Below, piece by piece: positions 7,637-15,745 of a stretch of DNA of 64,000 nt (positions are counted from its first letter, which is position 1; each line of letters begins with the position of its first letter). Under the pieces are notes generated by a model. The model was not told the origin of the DNA and made no database searches. It was given only the letters and a program-made list of their open reading frames with translations. Source of the stretch: Cytobacillus praedii (GTDB taxonomy: Bacteria; Bacillota; Bacilli; Bacillales; Cytobacillaceae); assembly GCF_001439605.1 (NCBI RefSeq), contig NZ_LMBX01000001.1, forward strand, positions 151,992-215,991. Direction: 5' to 3'. The position numbers were made by a program, and so were the translations under genes.

Positions 7637-8488
7637 ATGGAATTAATTTTTCTAAACGAGATGCTTAGGGGGATGGAAATGAAAGAAGCAGACGTAATTA
7701 AACAATTGCATTCACCAAATACAAGATCTAGTCTACATGAGAATTTCCAAAAACTTGGGATAGAAAAAGGGATGGTCATTATTGTCCACTCCTCATTAAG
7801 TGCTTTTGGCTGGGTTTGTGGAGGAGCCATTGCTGTTGTTCAAGCATTAATGGATACGGTTGGTTCTGAGGGAACCATTGTAATGCCAACACAGACAGCA
7901 GATATCTCGGATCCATCTGAATGGCAAATGCCCCCTGTACCAAAGGAGTGGTGGCCGATCATCCGTGAACATATGCCAGCATATGATCCGCAAATAACAC
8001 CGACAAGGGGAATGGGGAAAATTGTTGAAGCCTTTCGAACGTTTCCAGGGGTAAAAAGAAGTTCACACCCTACATATTCCTTTGCTGCATGGGGGAAAGA
8101 GGCGGATAATATTCTATCTGAGCAGCCATTAGAAGAAGGATTTGGTCCAAGCTCTCCATTAGCAAAACTATATGAATTAGATGGGCATATCTTATTATTA
8201 GGTGTAGGGCATGACAGCAACACCTCCTTGCATTTTGCTGAACACGCCATTCTGAATAGAGATAAGGTTAAAAAGGGAACGGCACTTTTTGAAAATAATG
8301 AGCGTGTTTGGAAAACCTATGAAGAGATTGTGTATGATTCTGATTGTTTTGCTGCTCTAGGGGAGGATTTTGAGAAGACACATGCTGTGAAAAAGGCAGC
8401 TATCGGCTCTGCTGAATGCAAGCTGATGAAACAGCGGCTAATTATTAACTTTGCGCGGGAGTGGCTGAATAATAAGGATCGTTTATGA
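7637..8488 (+). CDS. AAC(3)-family N-acetyltransferase (YokD-like)
   Basis: Acetyl-CoA-dependent acetyltransferase of the aminoglycoside N(3)-acetyltransferase family, 283 residues, cytoplasmic. Family landmarks are VIIVHSSLSAFGWV (about 48-61), GTIVMPTQT, the RSSHPTYSFAA segment around residue 140 and GVGHDSNTSLHFAEH (about 194-208), which holds the catalytic His region. Chromosomal Bacillus members such as YokD have this architecture; whether it confers resistance is unknown. The ATG at 7637 has GGGAGA eight bases ahead; a second in-frame ATG at 7673 would shorten it by 12 residues. It is transcribed alone and ends at a shared terminator. Confidence 0.88.
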   Translation: MELIFLNEMLRGMEMKEADVIKQLHSPNTRSSLHENFQKLGIEKGMVIIVHSSLSAFGWVCGGAIAVVQALMDTVGSEGTIVMPTQTADISDPSEWQMPPVPKEWWPIIREHMPAYDPQITPTRGMGKIVEAFRTFPGVKRSSHPTYSFAAWGKEADNILSEQPLEEGFGPSSPLAKLYELDGHILLLGVGHDSNTSLHFAEHAILNRDKVKKGTALFENNERVWKTYEEIVYDSDCFAALGEDFEKTHAVKKAAIGSAECKLMKQRLIINFAREWLNNKDRL

Positions 8489-8489
8489 T

Positions 8490-8524
8490 GGAAAAAGTCC
8501 AAATCACTATGATTGGACTTTTTG
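8490..8524. terminator. Bidirectional terminator
   Basis: AAAAAGTCCAA pairs with TTGGACTTTTT around TCACTATGA, serving the acetyltransferase on the plus strand and the TetR gene on the minus strand. Confidence 0.85.
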
Positions 8525-8527
8525 TAT

Positions 8528-9175
8528 TTATTCTTTTTTCCCCAAACCGTGCATGATAAATTGAATGGTGCGATCTGTTTCGAGTTCATCATCCCATTCT
8601 AGATCAGGGAACAGGACATAGCGGGAAATTAGGTAGCCTAGTATGCTTGTAATCGCTAATCTTGCTACAGATTCAGGAGGCATCTCGATCAATTCTCCTT
8701 TTTCCTGATAGCCCTTAATGATTATGGAGACACGATCAAATATTTTTTTAGCAATTTGTTCTAGAAATAGTTCTCTTAATTCCGGCTGGAAAGGAATCTC
8801 TTGAAGAAGGATCTTAATAACTGGGAGCAACTTTATTAAAACCTCTCTTCGATTTTCGATCGTCGCCTTTAGAAAGTCTTCCACCCGATCATATTTCCGG
8901 TCGAGCACCTTGTTAAAATCGTTCACTACGAATGGGCCAATCAGCTTCGCCATAAGGGGGGCAACGATCGACATCAGCAGATCCTTTTTTGTTTTATAAT
9001 GGCGGAAAATCGTTCCTTCAGCTACCCCTGCCTTTTTGGCAATTTCACTCGTTGATGTGGCTGAATATCCCTTTTCTGAAAAAGATTCTATGGCGGCAAT
9101 AATTATCTGTTTTTGCTTATCAGTTAATTTTTCTTCGTCAAATAGCTGTTTGATCATTAATTCTTCTTCAGACAT
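8528..9175 (-). CDS. TetR/AcrR-family repressor
   Basis: Helix-turn-helix repressor of 215 residues. The N-terminal domain reads IIAAIESFSEKGYSATSTSE then IAKKAGVAEGTIFRHYKTKK (about residues 25-64), the standard TetR DNA-binding fold; the C-terminal part is a helical ligand and dimer domain. It lies 79 bases behind the ABC permease on the same strand, so it probably regulates that exporter through the palindrome at 11098. Which ligand lifts repression is unknown. Confidence 0.9.
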   Translation of the reverse strand: MSEEELMIKQLFDEEKLTDKQKQIIIAAIESFSEKGYSATSTSEIAKKAGVAEGTIFRHYKTKKDLLMSIVAPLMAKLIGPFVVNDFNKVLDRKYDRVEDFLKATIENRREVLIKLLPVIKILLQEIPFQPELRELFLEQIAKKIFDRVSIIIKGYQEKGELIEMPPESVARLAITSILGYLISRYVLFPDLEWDDELETDRTIQFIMHGLGKKE

Positions 9176-9254
9176 TGTTTACTCCTTTAAATTCCATTCT
9201 ACATACACTTATTTTAAATCATTTTAAGCGGAAATGGAAAAGTGAATAAACGGT

Positions 9255-10361
9255 TTAGATTTTTCGATACTTTTTCAGTGTAATGATATTTAGAATAATA
9301 AAGACAAGGGCAAAGCCTAACAGGACAAGTAAATCGACCATGATATCACTTAGTCCTAATCCTTTGTACATGACATCCACTAATGCATTGCCGGCATAGT
9401 ACATGGGCATTCCTTTTGCGATGAATTGGAGCCAGTCTGCCATCCCATCGACAGGGAAGATCCCTGCGAAAAAGATTTGTGGAATAATTGCAATTGGAAT
9501 GAATTGCATCATTTGAAATTCTGAATTCGCGAAAGCTGATAAAAGGATGCCTAATGACAGCGCAACTAAGGCGATCGTCAAATTAATCATGATCACATTC
9601 CATAGGGACCCAACGAGCATGATGTCTAAAATCTTCACCGCATAAAAGACAACAATGATCGTTTGGATGATAGCGAATAATCCATACCCCAATAAATACC
9701 CAAAAACTATGTCTCTTCTTTGAATGGGCGTTGCTAATAATCGGTCAAGTGTACCTGTAGTGCGCTCACGCAATAGAGCTATCCCAGAAATAAGGAAGAC
9801 AAAAAAGAAGACAAAATAGCCGACTAATATTGGACTTAACTGGTCAAAAAAGGTTGTATCCTTATTGCCGTATATATAAGCAGTATCAATCACTGGTGCC
9901 TTCGCTTGTTCAAGTTTATTTAAACCCCCAGGGACTTTATCCTGAATCTCTCGTATGAATAGGGATAATTTATTTGCCTGTTCTTTGGCGTTTTCAGCAG
10001 CAACTGCTTGTTGTACCTTCATTTTTAATGCCTTTGCTGTGGAGGGGTTCGCATTCTTTAAAGTGAATTGAATGTTTTCACCTTCCATGGAAAGAAATCC
10101 ATCAAGGTCATCATCGATTATGACCGGCTGTATGTTGCTTAGCTCATCATACTGCCGAACAGTAACATCCATGTTTTCTAATTGTTCAATCAGCGATTCA
10201 TCCGTATGATGGACTCCAAGTCTAGGAGTGACCTCATTACTTGAAAGTAAATAATCGAGCAGAGTAAGAATTAGTAATGGGGCGATCATCATTAGGGCAA
10301 GTGCTCTTTTGTCACGCATCATTTGCTGGAAAATTCGCTTCACTAATGCTAATACTCTCAT
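9255..10361 (-). CDS. ABC-2 exporter permease
   Basis: Membrane subunit of an ABC-2 type exporter, 368 residues. One N-terminal helix (about 20-40) precedes a large extracytoplasmic domain, then a cluster of five helices from about residue 175. The stretch RERTTGTLDRLLATPIQRRD is the typical ABC-2 cytoplasmic loop. Its start overlaps the ATPase stop by four bases (ATGA). With the ATPase and TetR gene it forms a probable drug- or lipid-export operon. Confidence 0.88.
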   Translation of the reverse strand: MRVLALVKRIFQQMMRDKRALALMMIAPLLILTLLDYLLSSNEVTPRLGVHHTDESLIEQLENMDVTVRQYDELSNIQPVIIDDDLDGFLSMEGENIQFTLKNANPSTAKALKMKVQQAVAAENAKEQANKLSLFIREIQDKVPGGLNKLEQAKAPVIDTAYIYGNKDTTFFDQLSPILVGYFVFFFVFLISGIALLRERTTGTLDRLLATPIQRRDIVFGYLLGYGLFAIIQTIIVVFYAVKILDIMLVGSLWNVIMINLTIALVALSLGILLSAFANSEFQMMQFIPIAIIPQIFFAGIFPVDGMADWLQFIAKGMPMYYAGNALVDVMYKGLGLSDIMVDLLVLLGFALVFIILNIITLKKYRKI

Positions 10362-11080
10362 CCCTTGTTCCCTCCAGCTTTTAAGAATACTTCCTCTAGA
10401 CTAGTAATGTTGTACCGCTCCTTCAACTCTGCAGGCGTCCCGCTAGTGAGAACTTCTCCGTCTCTCACCATCGCAAGGCGGTCGCATTTTTCTGCTTCGT
10501 CCATCACATGAGTTGTCACCAAAATTGTTTTGCCGGATGCTTTCAACCGATGGATTTCTGCCCATATGGACTGTCTTAACTCAGGGTCAATTCCTACAGT
10601 AGGTTCATCTAAAATGAGAACTTGTGGGTCTTGAATTAAAGCAACAGCGAGGGATAACCGCCGTTTCATTCCCCCTGAATAATCCTGAACTCTCTTTTTT
10701 AGATGGGGAGTTAGATTAACTAAATTTGCTGCATATGAAATTCTCTCTTTTTGGTCTTTTTTATTTAATTTAAACAGGGAAGCAAAGAAGGAAAGGTTTT
10801 CTTCCCCTGTTAAATCCGTGTATAAAGCATCGGCTTGTGCCATATAGCCAATTTTCTGCAGCAGGTTTAAGTTTGGAACAGGGGTATCTAAAACTTGGAT
10901 ATCTCCTTGTGACGGGCGGTCCATTCCAACAATTAACTTTACTAAAGTTGTTTTTCCTGAACCTGAGGGACCAATTAGACCGTATATTTGTCCGGATTCC
11001 ACCGTTAGACTAATATTATTTAATACAGTTTTCTTGCCAAAGCTTTTGCAGACATCTTTAATAACAATAGTTGAAGCCAT
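10358..11080 (-). CDS. ABC exporter ATPase
   Basis: ATPase partner of the ABC-2 permease, 240 residues, with Walker A GPSGSGKTTL, signature YSGGMKRRLSLA, Walker B VLILDEP and switch TTHVMDEAE. An upstream frame to 11128 is open, but AAAGGAGG stands directly before the ATG at 11080, and the longer version would run through the operator, so I chose 11080. The final segment TSLEEVFLKAGG is typical of drug-resistance type ATPases. Confidence 0.92.
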   Translation of the reverse strand: MASTIVIKDVCKSFGKKTVLNNISLTVESGQIYGLIGPSGSGKTTLVKLIVGMDRPSQGDIQVLDTPVPNLNLLQKIGYMAQADALYTDLTGEENLSFFASLFKLNKKDQKERISYAANLVNLTPHLKKRVQDYSGGMKRRLSLAVALIQDPQVLILDEPTVGIDPELRQSIWAEIHRLKASGKTILVTTHVMDEAEKCDRLAMVRDGEVLTSGTPAELKERYNITSLEEVFLKAGGNKG

Positions 11081-11097
11081 TTGTAAGCCTCCTTTTT

Positions 11098-11145
11098 GTG
11101 AGTGATTACTCACTTTTATTATAATCAAAACTTACTTTAGGTCAA
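11098..11145 (-). promoter_or_regulatory. Promoter with TetR-type palindromic operator
   Basis: On the minus strand TTGACC (11145-11140) and TATAAT (11123-11118) are 16 bases apart. The perfect palindrome GTGAGT-GATT-ACTCAC (11098-11113) covers the predicted start site. Its size and position suit a TetR-family dimer, most simply the one encoded at 8528. Confidence 0.75.
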
Positions 11146-11194
11146 TAAAAGTTTGTGAAAGTTATTTTTCATGACGCTCGGAAGGCGGCTAACC

Positions 11195-11367
11195 GGCAGC
11201 CAAGAGGCGTTCATGGCGACCGAAAATGTGAGTGAGGAATAGAACTGTAGCCGAGAGTGGTTAAAACCGGAAGCTTGAACAAAACTGGTAGCAGAGGGCC
11301 GTTCATGATGCCCAAAATCAAGAGAGGATAATAAAGTCGGCCGTCATAATCTATTCATGACGGCCGA
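11195..11367. repeat. Degenerate GC-rich intergenic repeat with hairpin
   Basis: This gene-free stretch holds two imperfect direct copies of about 44 bases, 11195-11239 and 11287-11330, each containing CGTTCATG, a C-rich patch, AAAAT and a purine-rich tail ending in AGGA. TTCATG recurs at about 11169, 11210, 11302 and 11355, each time followed by a C/G-rich patch. An 11-bp perfect hairpin, TCGGCCGTCAT (11337-11347) with ATGACGGCCGA (11357-11367), closes the region and could terminate the MFS gene on the minus strand, though its T tract is poor. Confidence 0.5.
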
Positions 11368-11405
11368 TAGTAAAGATAAGGAGCAAAGGCAGTCGCTAGC
11401 AGGCG

Positions 11406-12572
11406 TTAACTAACTTCTGTATGCTTTACCCGAACTCTATATACTTGATATAAAAGCAATGCAACAATTGACAGGATGATTCCAGAATAATAAGGCATCC
11501 CGATTGCAACGGAAAAGAGCCAGCCGCCTAGTGGAGGACCTGCAATTCTGCCGAGAGAATCGAAAGAGGATAAAAGTCCGGTTGTGCTTCCATGTCCTGC
11601 TGCTGATCGTTTTGTTAACAGGGAGGAGACACTTGGGCGGATGAAGCCATTGCCAATCCCGAATATCGTTAAAAATAAGGCTGCGGTTGCAAAGCTATTA
11701 ATAAATAGAATGAGTGCAAAGCCGGCTGCCGAAATAATAATCCCAAGCTGAATGACAAATCCTTCGCCAAACTTCTTTGTCAGCCTTCCGACCAATCCGC
11801 CCTGTACAATAGCTGAAGCAAACCCCATAATCATAAAAATATAGCCAAGCTTAACAGCACCTAAACCTGCCTTTTCAGAAGCGAAGTATGCAAAGGTTGC
11901 TTCGAGGCCTGATAAGGATAGAGAAACAAACAATTGCAGGATAAACAGAATTGAAATTGGGCCATTGAAAGCTTTAAGTATGGATGTCTTCTTGTTTGTT
12001 TTACTCTTTCTATGTTCAGGTGTTAATGATTCTTTTAAAATGACTAGAACAAAGAAAAATGTGAGTAAAGAGGAGGCGCCTGCGATATAGAAAGGAATAT
12101 GTAAGCTTGCCTCAGAGAAGATTCCGCCTATGGCTGGGCCGAAAATAAATCCCAGTCCGGTTGCAGCCCCAATGATCCCCATTCCTTTTCCGCGGTCTTC
12201 TTCTGTAGTAATATCTGCCACATAGGCCATAACAGTTGGCATATTAGCAGAAGACAGGATCCCTCCAAAAATTCGTGCGACAAAAAGCATCCAAAGCTGT
12301 GTGGACACCGCCATTAAAAAGAAAGACAAAGAGAGACCGAGGATTCCAATCATGATGACAGGTTTTCTGCCGATGCGATCAGAAACTCGCCCCCACATTG
12401 GGGCAAAGATAAGCTGCATAAGGGAATAAACCGCCATTAATAATCCTAGTTGAGTTGGGGTGGCGCCAATTTCCTCCGCATAAAAGGGCATGACCGGAAT
12501 GATAATGCCAAAGCCCACCATGACAAGGAACATAATAGCAAACAAGATAGGCAAAGCTTTTTTCGTTTCCAA
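11406..12572 (-). CDS. MFS efflux pump, Bmr/NorA/TetA type
   Basis: Drug:proton antiporter of the 12-helix DHA1 group, 388 residues. It has GRVSDRIGRKPV after helix 2 (motif A) and GAATGLGFIFGPAIGG in helix 5, matching the antiporter motif C (GxxxGPxxGG). The longest frame starts at a GTG at 12584, but that codon is within the GGAGTG ribosome site; the TTG at 12572 is nine bases beyond it and is preferred. It stands alone with no neighbouring regulator, so the substrate is open. Confidence 0.88.
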   Translation of the reverse strand: METKKALPILFAIMFLVMVGFGIIIPVMPFYAEEIGATPTQLGLLMAVYSLMQLIFAPMWGRVSDRIGRKPVIMIGILGLSLSFFLMAVSTQLWMLFVARIFGGILSSANMPTVMAYVADITTEEDRGKGMGIIGAATGLGFIFGPAIGGIFSEASLHIPFYIAGASSLLTFFFVLVILKESLTPEHRKSKTNKKTSILKAFNGPISILFILQLFVSLSLSGLEATFAYFASEKAGLGAVKLGYIFMIMGFASAIVQGGLVGRLTKKFGEGFVIQLGIIISAAGFALILFINSFATAALFLTIFGIGNGFIRPSVSSLLTKRSAAGHGSTTGLLSSFDSLGRIAGPPLGGWLFSVAIGMPYYSGIILSIVALLLYQVYRVRVKHTEVS

Positions 12573-12763
12573 AATTAAGTTCACTCCAGTTAAATAACTT
12601 TTTTCGAATCATCATGAAAATTATACCATTAGCATTCGGCTAAATAAAAATGAAGCAAACATTTTAACGAAAGAAATAAATAATTGAATTAATTATCTAA
12701 AAAATCAGTTAATATGGTAATAGATAATAAAAAATGATCGGATTTTAAAAAGGGGTGTGACTA

Positions 12764-14416
12764 ATGGAATATGATGTAATCGTTGTAGGCGCAGGTCTTG
12801 CGGGTTTGACAGCGACAGCAGAGATCGCAGATGCAGGCAAAAAAGTACTGCTAATAGACCAAGAACCGGAAAGCTCGTTTGGGGGGCAGGCATGGTGGTC
12901 TTTTGGCGGGCTGTTTCTTGTGGATTCACCTGAGCAGCGGCGATTAGGCATAAAAGATTCAAAGGAGCTGGCATGGCAGGATTGGTTAGGAACGGCTGGT
13001 TTTGATCGGGAGAATGACGAGGATTTTTGGGGGAGAAAATGGGCTGAGGCTTATGTGGATTTTGCAGCAGGGGAAAAACGTGCATGGCTATATGATATGG
13101 GTGTGCGTTTTTTTCCTGTTGTCGGCTGGGCTGAAAGGGGCGGTTATCTAGCTGAGGGACACGGGAACTCAGTTCCCAGATTCCATATTGTATGGGGGAC
13201 GGGTCCAGGTATAGTTGAGCCATTTGAACGGCGTGTGAGAGAACATATGAAAAAAGGCAAGGTTGAGTTTCGCCCGCGCCATCGTGTCGATCAGCTTTTA
13301 ACTAATGGCCATTCTATTGTTGGGGTGAGCGGGTCAGTCCTTGAACCTAGTTCAGCCGCCCGAGGAGAGGCCAGTTCAAGAGTGGCAATCGGTGAGTTTG
13401 AATATCGTGCAAAAGCAGTGCTGATTACTAGCGGGGGAATTGGAGGGAATCATGACCTAATCCGCAAAAATTGGCCGAGCAGACTTGGGGAGGCACCAAA
13501 GCATATGCTGTCAGGCGTACCTGCGCATGTAGATGGCAGGATGCTGTCGATTACGGAAAAAGCAGGAGGAAGAATCGTTAACCGCGATCGAATGTGGCAC
13601 TACACAGAAGGAATAAAGAATTGGAATCCTGTTTGGAATAGGCATGGAATTCGAATTCTCCCTGGGCCATCGTCCCTTTGGCTGGATGCCAGAGGGAGGC
13701 GTTTTCCAGCTCCGAATTTTCCAGGGTTTGATACATTAGGAACTTTAGAGGCGATTCAAAAAACGGGATATAGTTATTCATGGTTCATATTGACTCAGAA
13801 AATTATTGAACGTGAATTTGCTCTTTCTGGTTCAGAGCAAAACCCAGATTTAACGGGGAAAAGCATTAAAAAGGTATTGTCTAGAATTTTACCCGGAGCA
13901 CCTGGCCCTGTACAGGCATTTATGGATAAAGGAGAGGACTTTGTTATTGCCAATCATTTGTCTGACCTTGTTGAGGGGATGAATAATCTAACAGAGGAGA
14001 AGTTATTGGATTTTGCAGAGATTGAGCGGCAAATTAAAGCTAGAGATCGAGAAATCGATAATAAATTTACGAAGGACCTGCAAATTACTGCTCTTCGAGG
14101 CGCCCGCCAATATATAGGGGATAAATTAATTCGAGTAGCTGCTCCACATAAAATACTTGATTCAAAGAATGGTCCTCTTATTGCAGTTCGGCTTAATATT
14201 GTCAGCCGCAAAACCTTAGGGGGACTGCAAACTAATCTATCGGGTCAAGTATTGAATGATAAAGGGGAAGCCATTCCAGGGCTTTATGCAGCTGGTGAGG
14301 TATCTGGCTTTGGCGGAGGCGGAATCCATGGCTACCGCGCGCTGGAAGGGACATTTGTCGGCGGATGTCTTTTTTCAGGTCGAGTAGCAGGACGCGCCAT
14401 TGCATCGATCATGTGA
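12764..14416 (+). CDS. FAD-binding dehydrogenase (flavocytochrome c/ketosteroid dehydrogenase-like)
   Basis: FAD-dependent oxidoreductase of 550 residues, cytoplasmic, of the succinate/fumarate and 3-ketosteroid dehydrogenase superfamily. The N terminus VIVVGAGLAGLTATAEIADA (about 5-24) is the FAD Rossmann fingerprint; ITSGGIGGNHDLIRKN is the central motif, and GLYAAGEVSGFGGGGIHGYR near 512 binds the flavin again. It matches the conserved bacterial group annotated as putative FAD-binding dehydrogenase (PRK12834 type). The substrate is not known. It is monocistronic, with AAAGGGGTG ahead of the ATG. Confidence 0.85.
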   Translation: MEYDVIVVGAGLAGLTATAEIADAGKKVLLIDQEPESSFGGQAWWSFGGLFLVDSPEQRRLGIKDSKELAWQDWLGTAGFDRENDEDFWGRKWAEAYVDFAAGEKRAWLYDMGVRFFPVVGWAERGGYLAEGHGNSVPRFHIVWGTGPGIVEPFERRVREHMKKGKVEFRPRHRVDQLLTNGHSIVGVSGSVLEPSSAARGEASSRVAIGEFEYRAKAVLITSGGIGGNHDLIRKNWPSRLGEAPKHMLSGVPAHVDGRMLSITEKAGGRIVNRDRMWHYTEGIKNWNPVWNRHGIRILPGPSSLWLDARGRRFPAPNFPGFDTLGTLEAIQKTGYSYSWFILTQKIIEREFALSGSEQNPDLTGKSIKKVLSRILPGAPGPVQAFMDKGEDFVIANHLSDLVEGMNNLTEEKLLDFAEIERQIKARDREIDNKFTKDLQITALRGARQYIGDKLIRVAAPHKILDSKNGPLIAVRLNIVSRKTLGGLQTNLSGQVLNDKGEAIPGLYAAGEVSGFGGGGIHGYRALEGTFVGGCLFSGRVAGRAIASIM

Positions 14417-14420
14417 AAAA

Positions 14421-14470
14421 ATAAATAAGTTTAGCAGTCTAATACTTGTGAGACTACTAAACTTATTTAT
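14421..14470 (+). terminator. Rho-independent terminator (long stem)
   Basis: A 20-bp stem, ATAAATAAGTTTAGCAGTCT against AGACTACTAAACTTATTTAT with one mismatch and a 10-base loop, directly behind the FAD dehydrogenase. The A/T-rich base can serve both directions. Confidence 0.8.
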
Positions 14471-14560
14471 CTTGTGTAAGCTGTATATGAAAAGGCCATT
14501 AGAGCAGGTGTGGGGCCGGAAGTAAAAGTATAAAATGTACACACCGCCCAATTTTTATCG

Positions 14561-15301
14561 TTATTTAAATTTAATGTGGGCTTCATAGCCAAGCTGATCG
14601 AAAAATTGACTTAATACCTTTACGGCGCTATCTTCTGCTCTCGTTAATAACCCAATATTATCCGCTTCTTTTATAATTTCCGCCTGTGCTTTAGCTGCAA
14701 GGTCATACCCCTCGTCCCATTTCACTTCACTTCTAAACAGGCCTTCCTCTGAGTATGTTTGCACTTTGTCCATGTGTATGGATGGTTCTTGGATCAATGC
14801 TGCATGCGGCAGAGTTAGTTTAATTTCTTTATTTTCTTCATCCATTACAATGTTTTCATCTGTAATTGATTGCAGGTCGACTCCAGCAAGTACAGTTGCA
14901 GGAACGATTAGGAGTACCGTTCTTTTGGTGCCGGGGAAATTCACGCTGATTTCTTTATTAAAAAGTTTATTATCTTCTTCTTTGATTACTGTTGTAACGA
15001 CAGCCTGTGCGGTAGCTAAGGTCGCCAATTCCTGAACACCTTCAACAATATTAACTGTTGTGCTTTGGTAGGTGCTGCCAGTAAAAAATTTAAAATAGGT
15101 AAACGCACCAAGGCCTCCTATTAAAAAAACGATAATAGTAATCAATAAAACTCGTAACTTAAAAGACTTGCCAAATAGGGGAAGTGGGATAGAAGATCTT
15201 TGTCTTGTCCCCATCGCTATGGAAGAGGCTGATTCTCTGCTTCCAGCAAGGATTTCTTCCTTGGCTGCGTTCAAATTACTCTTATCTTTTGTAAGTGGCA
15301 T
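14561..15301 (-). CDS. DUF4230 membrane-anchored protein
   Basis: A 246-residue protein with a cytoplasmic N terminus of about 45 residues, one transmembrane helix (about 48-70, LRVLLITIIVFLIGG) and an extracytoplasmic domain matching DUF4230. The domain opens with VQELATLATAQAVVTTVI and continues with beta-strand segments and a helical tail. Function is unknown for the family. The ATG is preceded by AAGGAGG. It is monocistronic and convergent with the FAD dehydrogenase. Confidence 0.75.
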   Translation of the reverse strand: MPLTKDKSNLNAAKEEILAGSRESASSIAMGTRQRSSIPLPLFGKSFKLRVLLITIIVFLIGGLGAFTYFKFFTGSTYQSTTVNIVEGVQELATLATAQAVVTTVIKEEDNKLFNKEISVNFPGTKRTVLLIVPATVLAGVDLQSITDENIVMDEENKEIKLTLPHAALIQEPSIHMDKVQTYSEEGLFRSEVKWDEGYDLAAKAQAEIIKEADNIGLLTRAEDSAVKVLSQFFDQLGYEAHIKFK

Positions 15302-15476
15302 ATGGATCCTCCTTGTCGAATTTTGAAAACGGGCTATCTATTATATACATTAATTCTCTATGAAAAGTTTCTACCTAATTATAGTTTATTTTCTTCCAAA
15401 TGTGTGGGAAATGAAATATGTGGAAGCAGCAGAACCATTTCCAATTAGGGTGTAAAGGATATCCGAAAATTTCCTG

Positions 15477-15505
15477 TTGCATGAATACAAGAAATCATGT
15501 AATCT
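15477..15505 (+). promoter_or_regulatory. Predicted promoter of metT transcript
   Basis: TTGCAT (15477-15482) and TAATCT (15500-15505) are 17 bases apart, placing the start near 15512, just upstream of the SAM riboswitch. Confidence 0.55.
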
Positions 15506-15532
15506 GTTACTTATTCAAATTGATCGTATATA

Positions 15533-15649
15533 TCTTCTTATCGAGAGAGATGGAGGGACTGGCCCGATGATATCTCGGCAGCGGAACTGTAGGAAACTAG
15601 AGTTGCTGTGCCAAATCCAGCAAGCACATGTGCTTGAAAGATAAGAAGA
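15533..15649 (+). promoter_or_regulatory. SAM-I riboswitch (S-box)
   Basis: The P1 stem forms between CTTCTTATC (from 15534) and GATAAGAAG (to 15648). Conserved S-box elements follow in order: GAGAGATGGAGGGACTGGCC, GATGATATCTCGGCAGC, and GTGCCAAATCCAGCA. These identify the class I S-adenosylmethionine aptamer. With SAM bound, transcription should stop at the hairpin at 15673. Confidence 0.96.
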
Positions 15650-15672
15650 GTGTTTTATAAATTCGTTTATAA

Positions 15673-15707
15673 GGCCTCTTCTTGCTGTGGTGAGAAGAGG
15701 TCTTTTT
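15673..15707 (+). terminator. Riboswitch terminator with antiterminator option
   Basis: GGCCTCTTCT pairs with AGAAGAGGTC, followed by TTTTT. The alternative pairing is AAGAAGAG (15643-15650, right arm of aptamer P1) with CTCTTCTT (15676-15683), giving the antiterminator when SAM is scarce. Confidence 0.9.
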
Positions 15708-15745
15708 GTTGTCTAGGAAGTTGAAATTTTTTGGAGGTGTGTTTC

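Noticed and set aside
12705-13223. 172-codon minus-strand open frame opposite the FAD dehydrogenase
   Set aside because: The plus-strand gene has clear FAD motifs; the minus frame is Pro/Gln-rich without a ribosome site.
13578-13781. Minus-strand 67-codon frame inside the FAD dehydrogenase
   Set aside because: A shadow frame without a start signal or protein resemblance.
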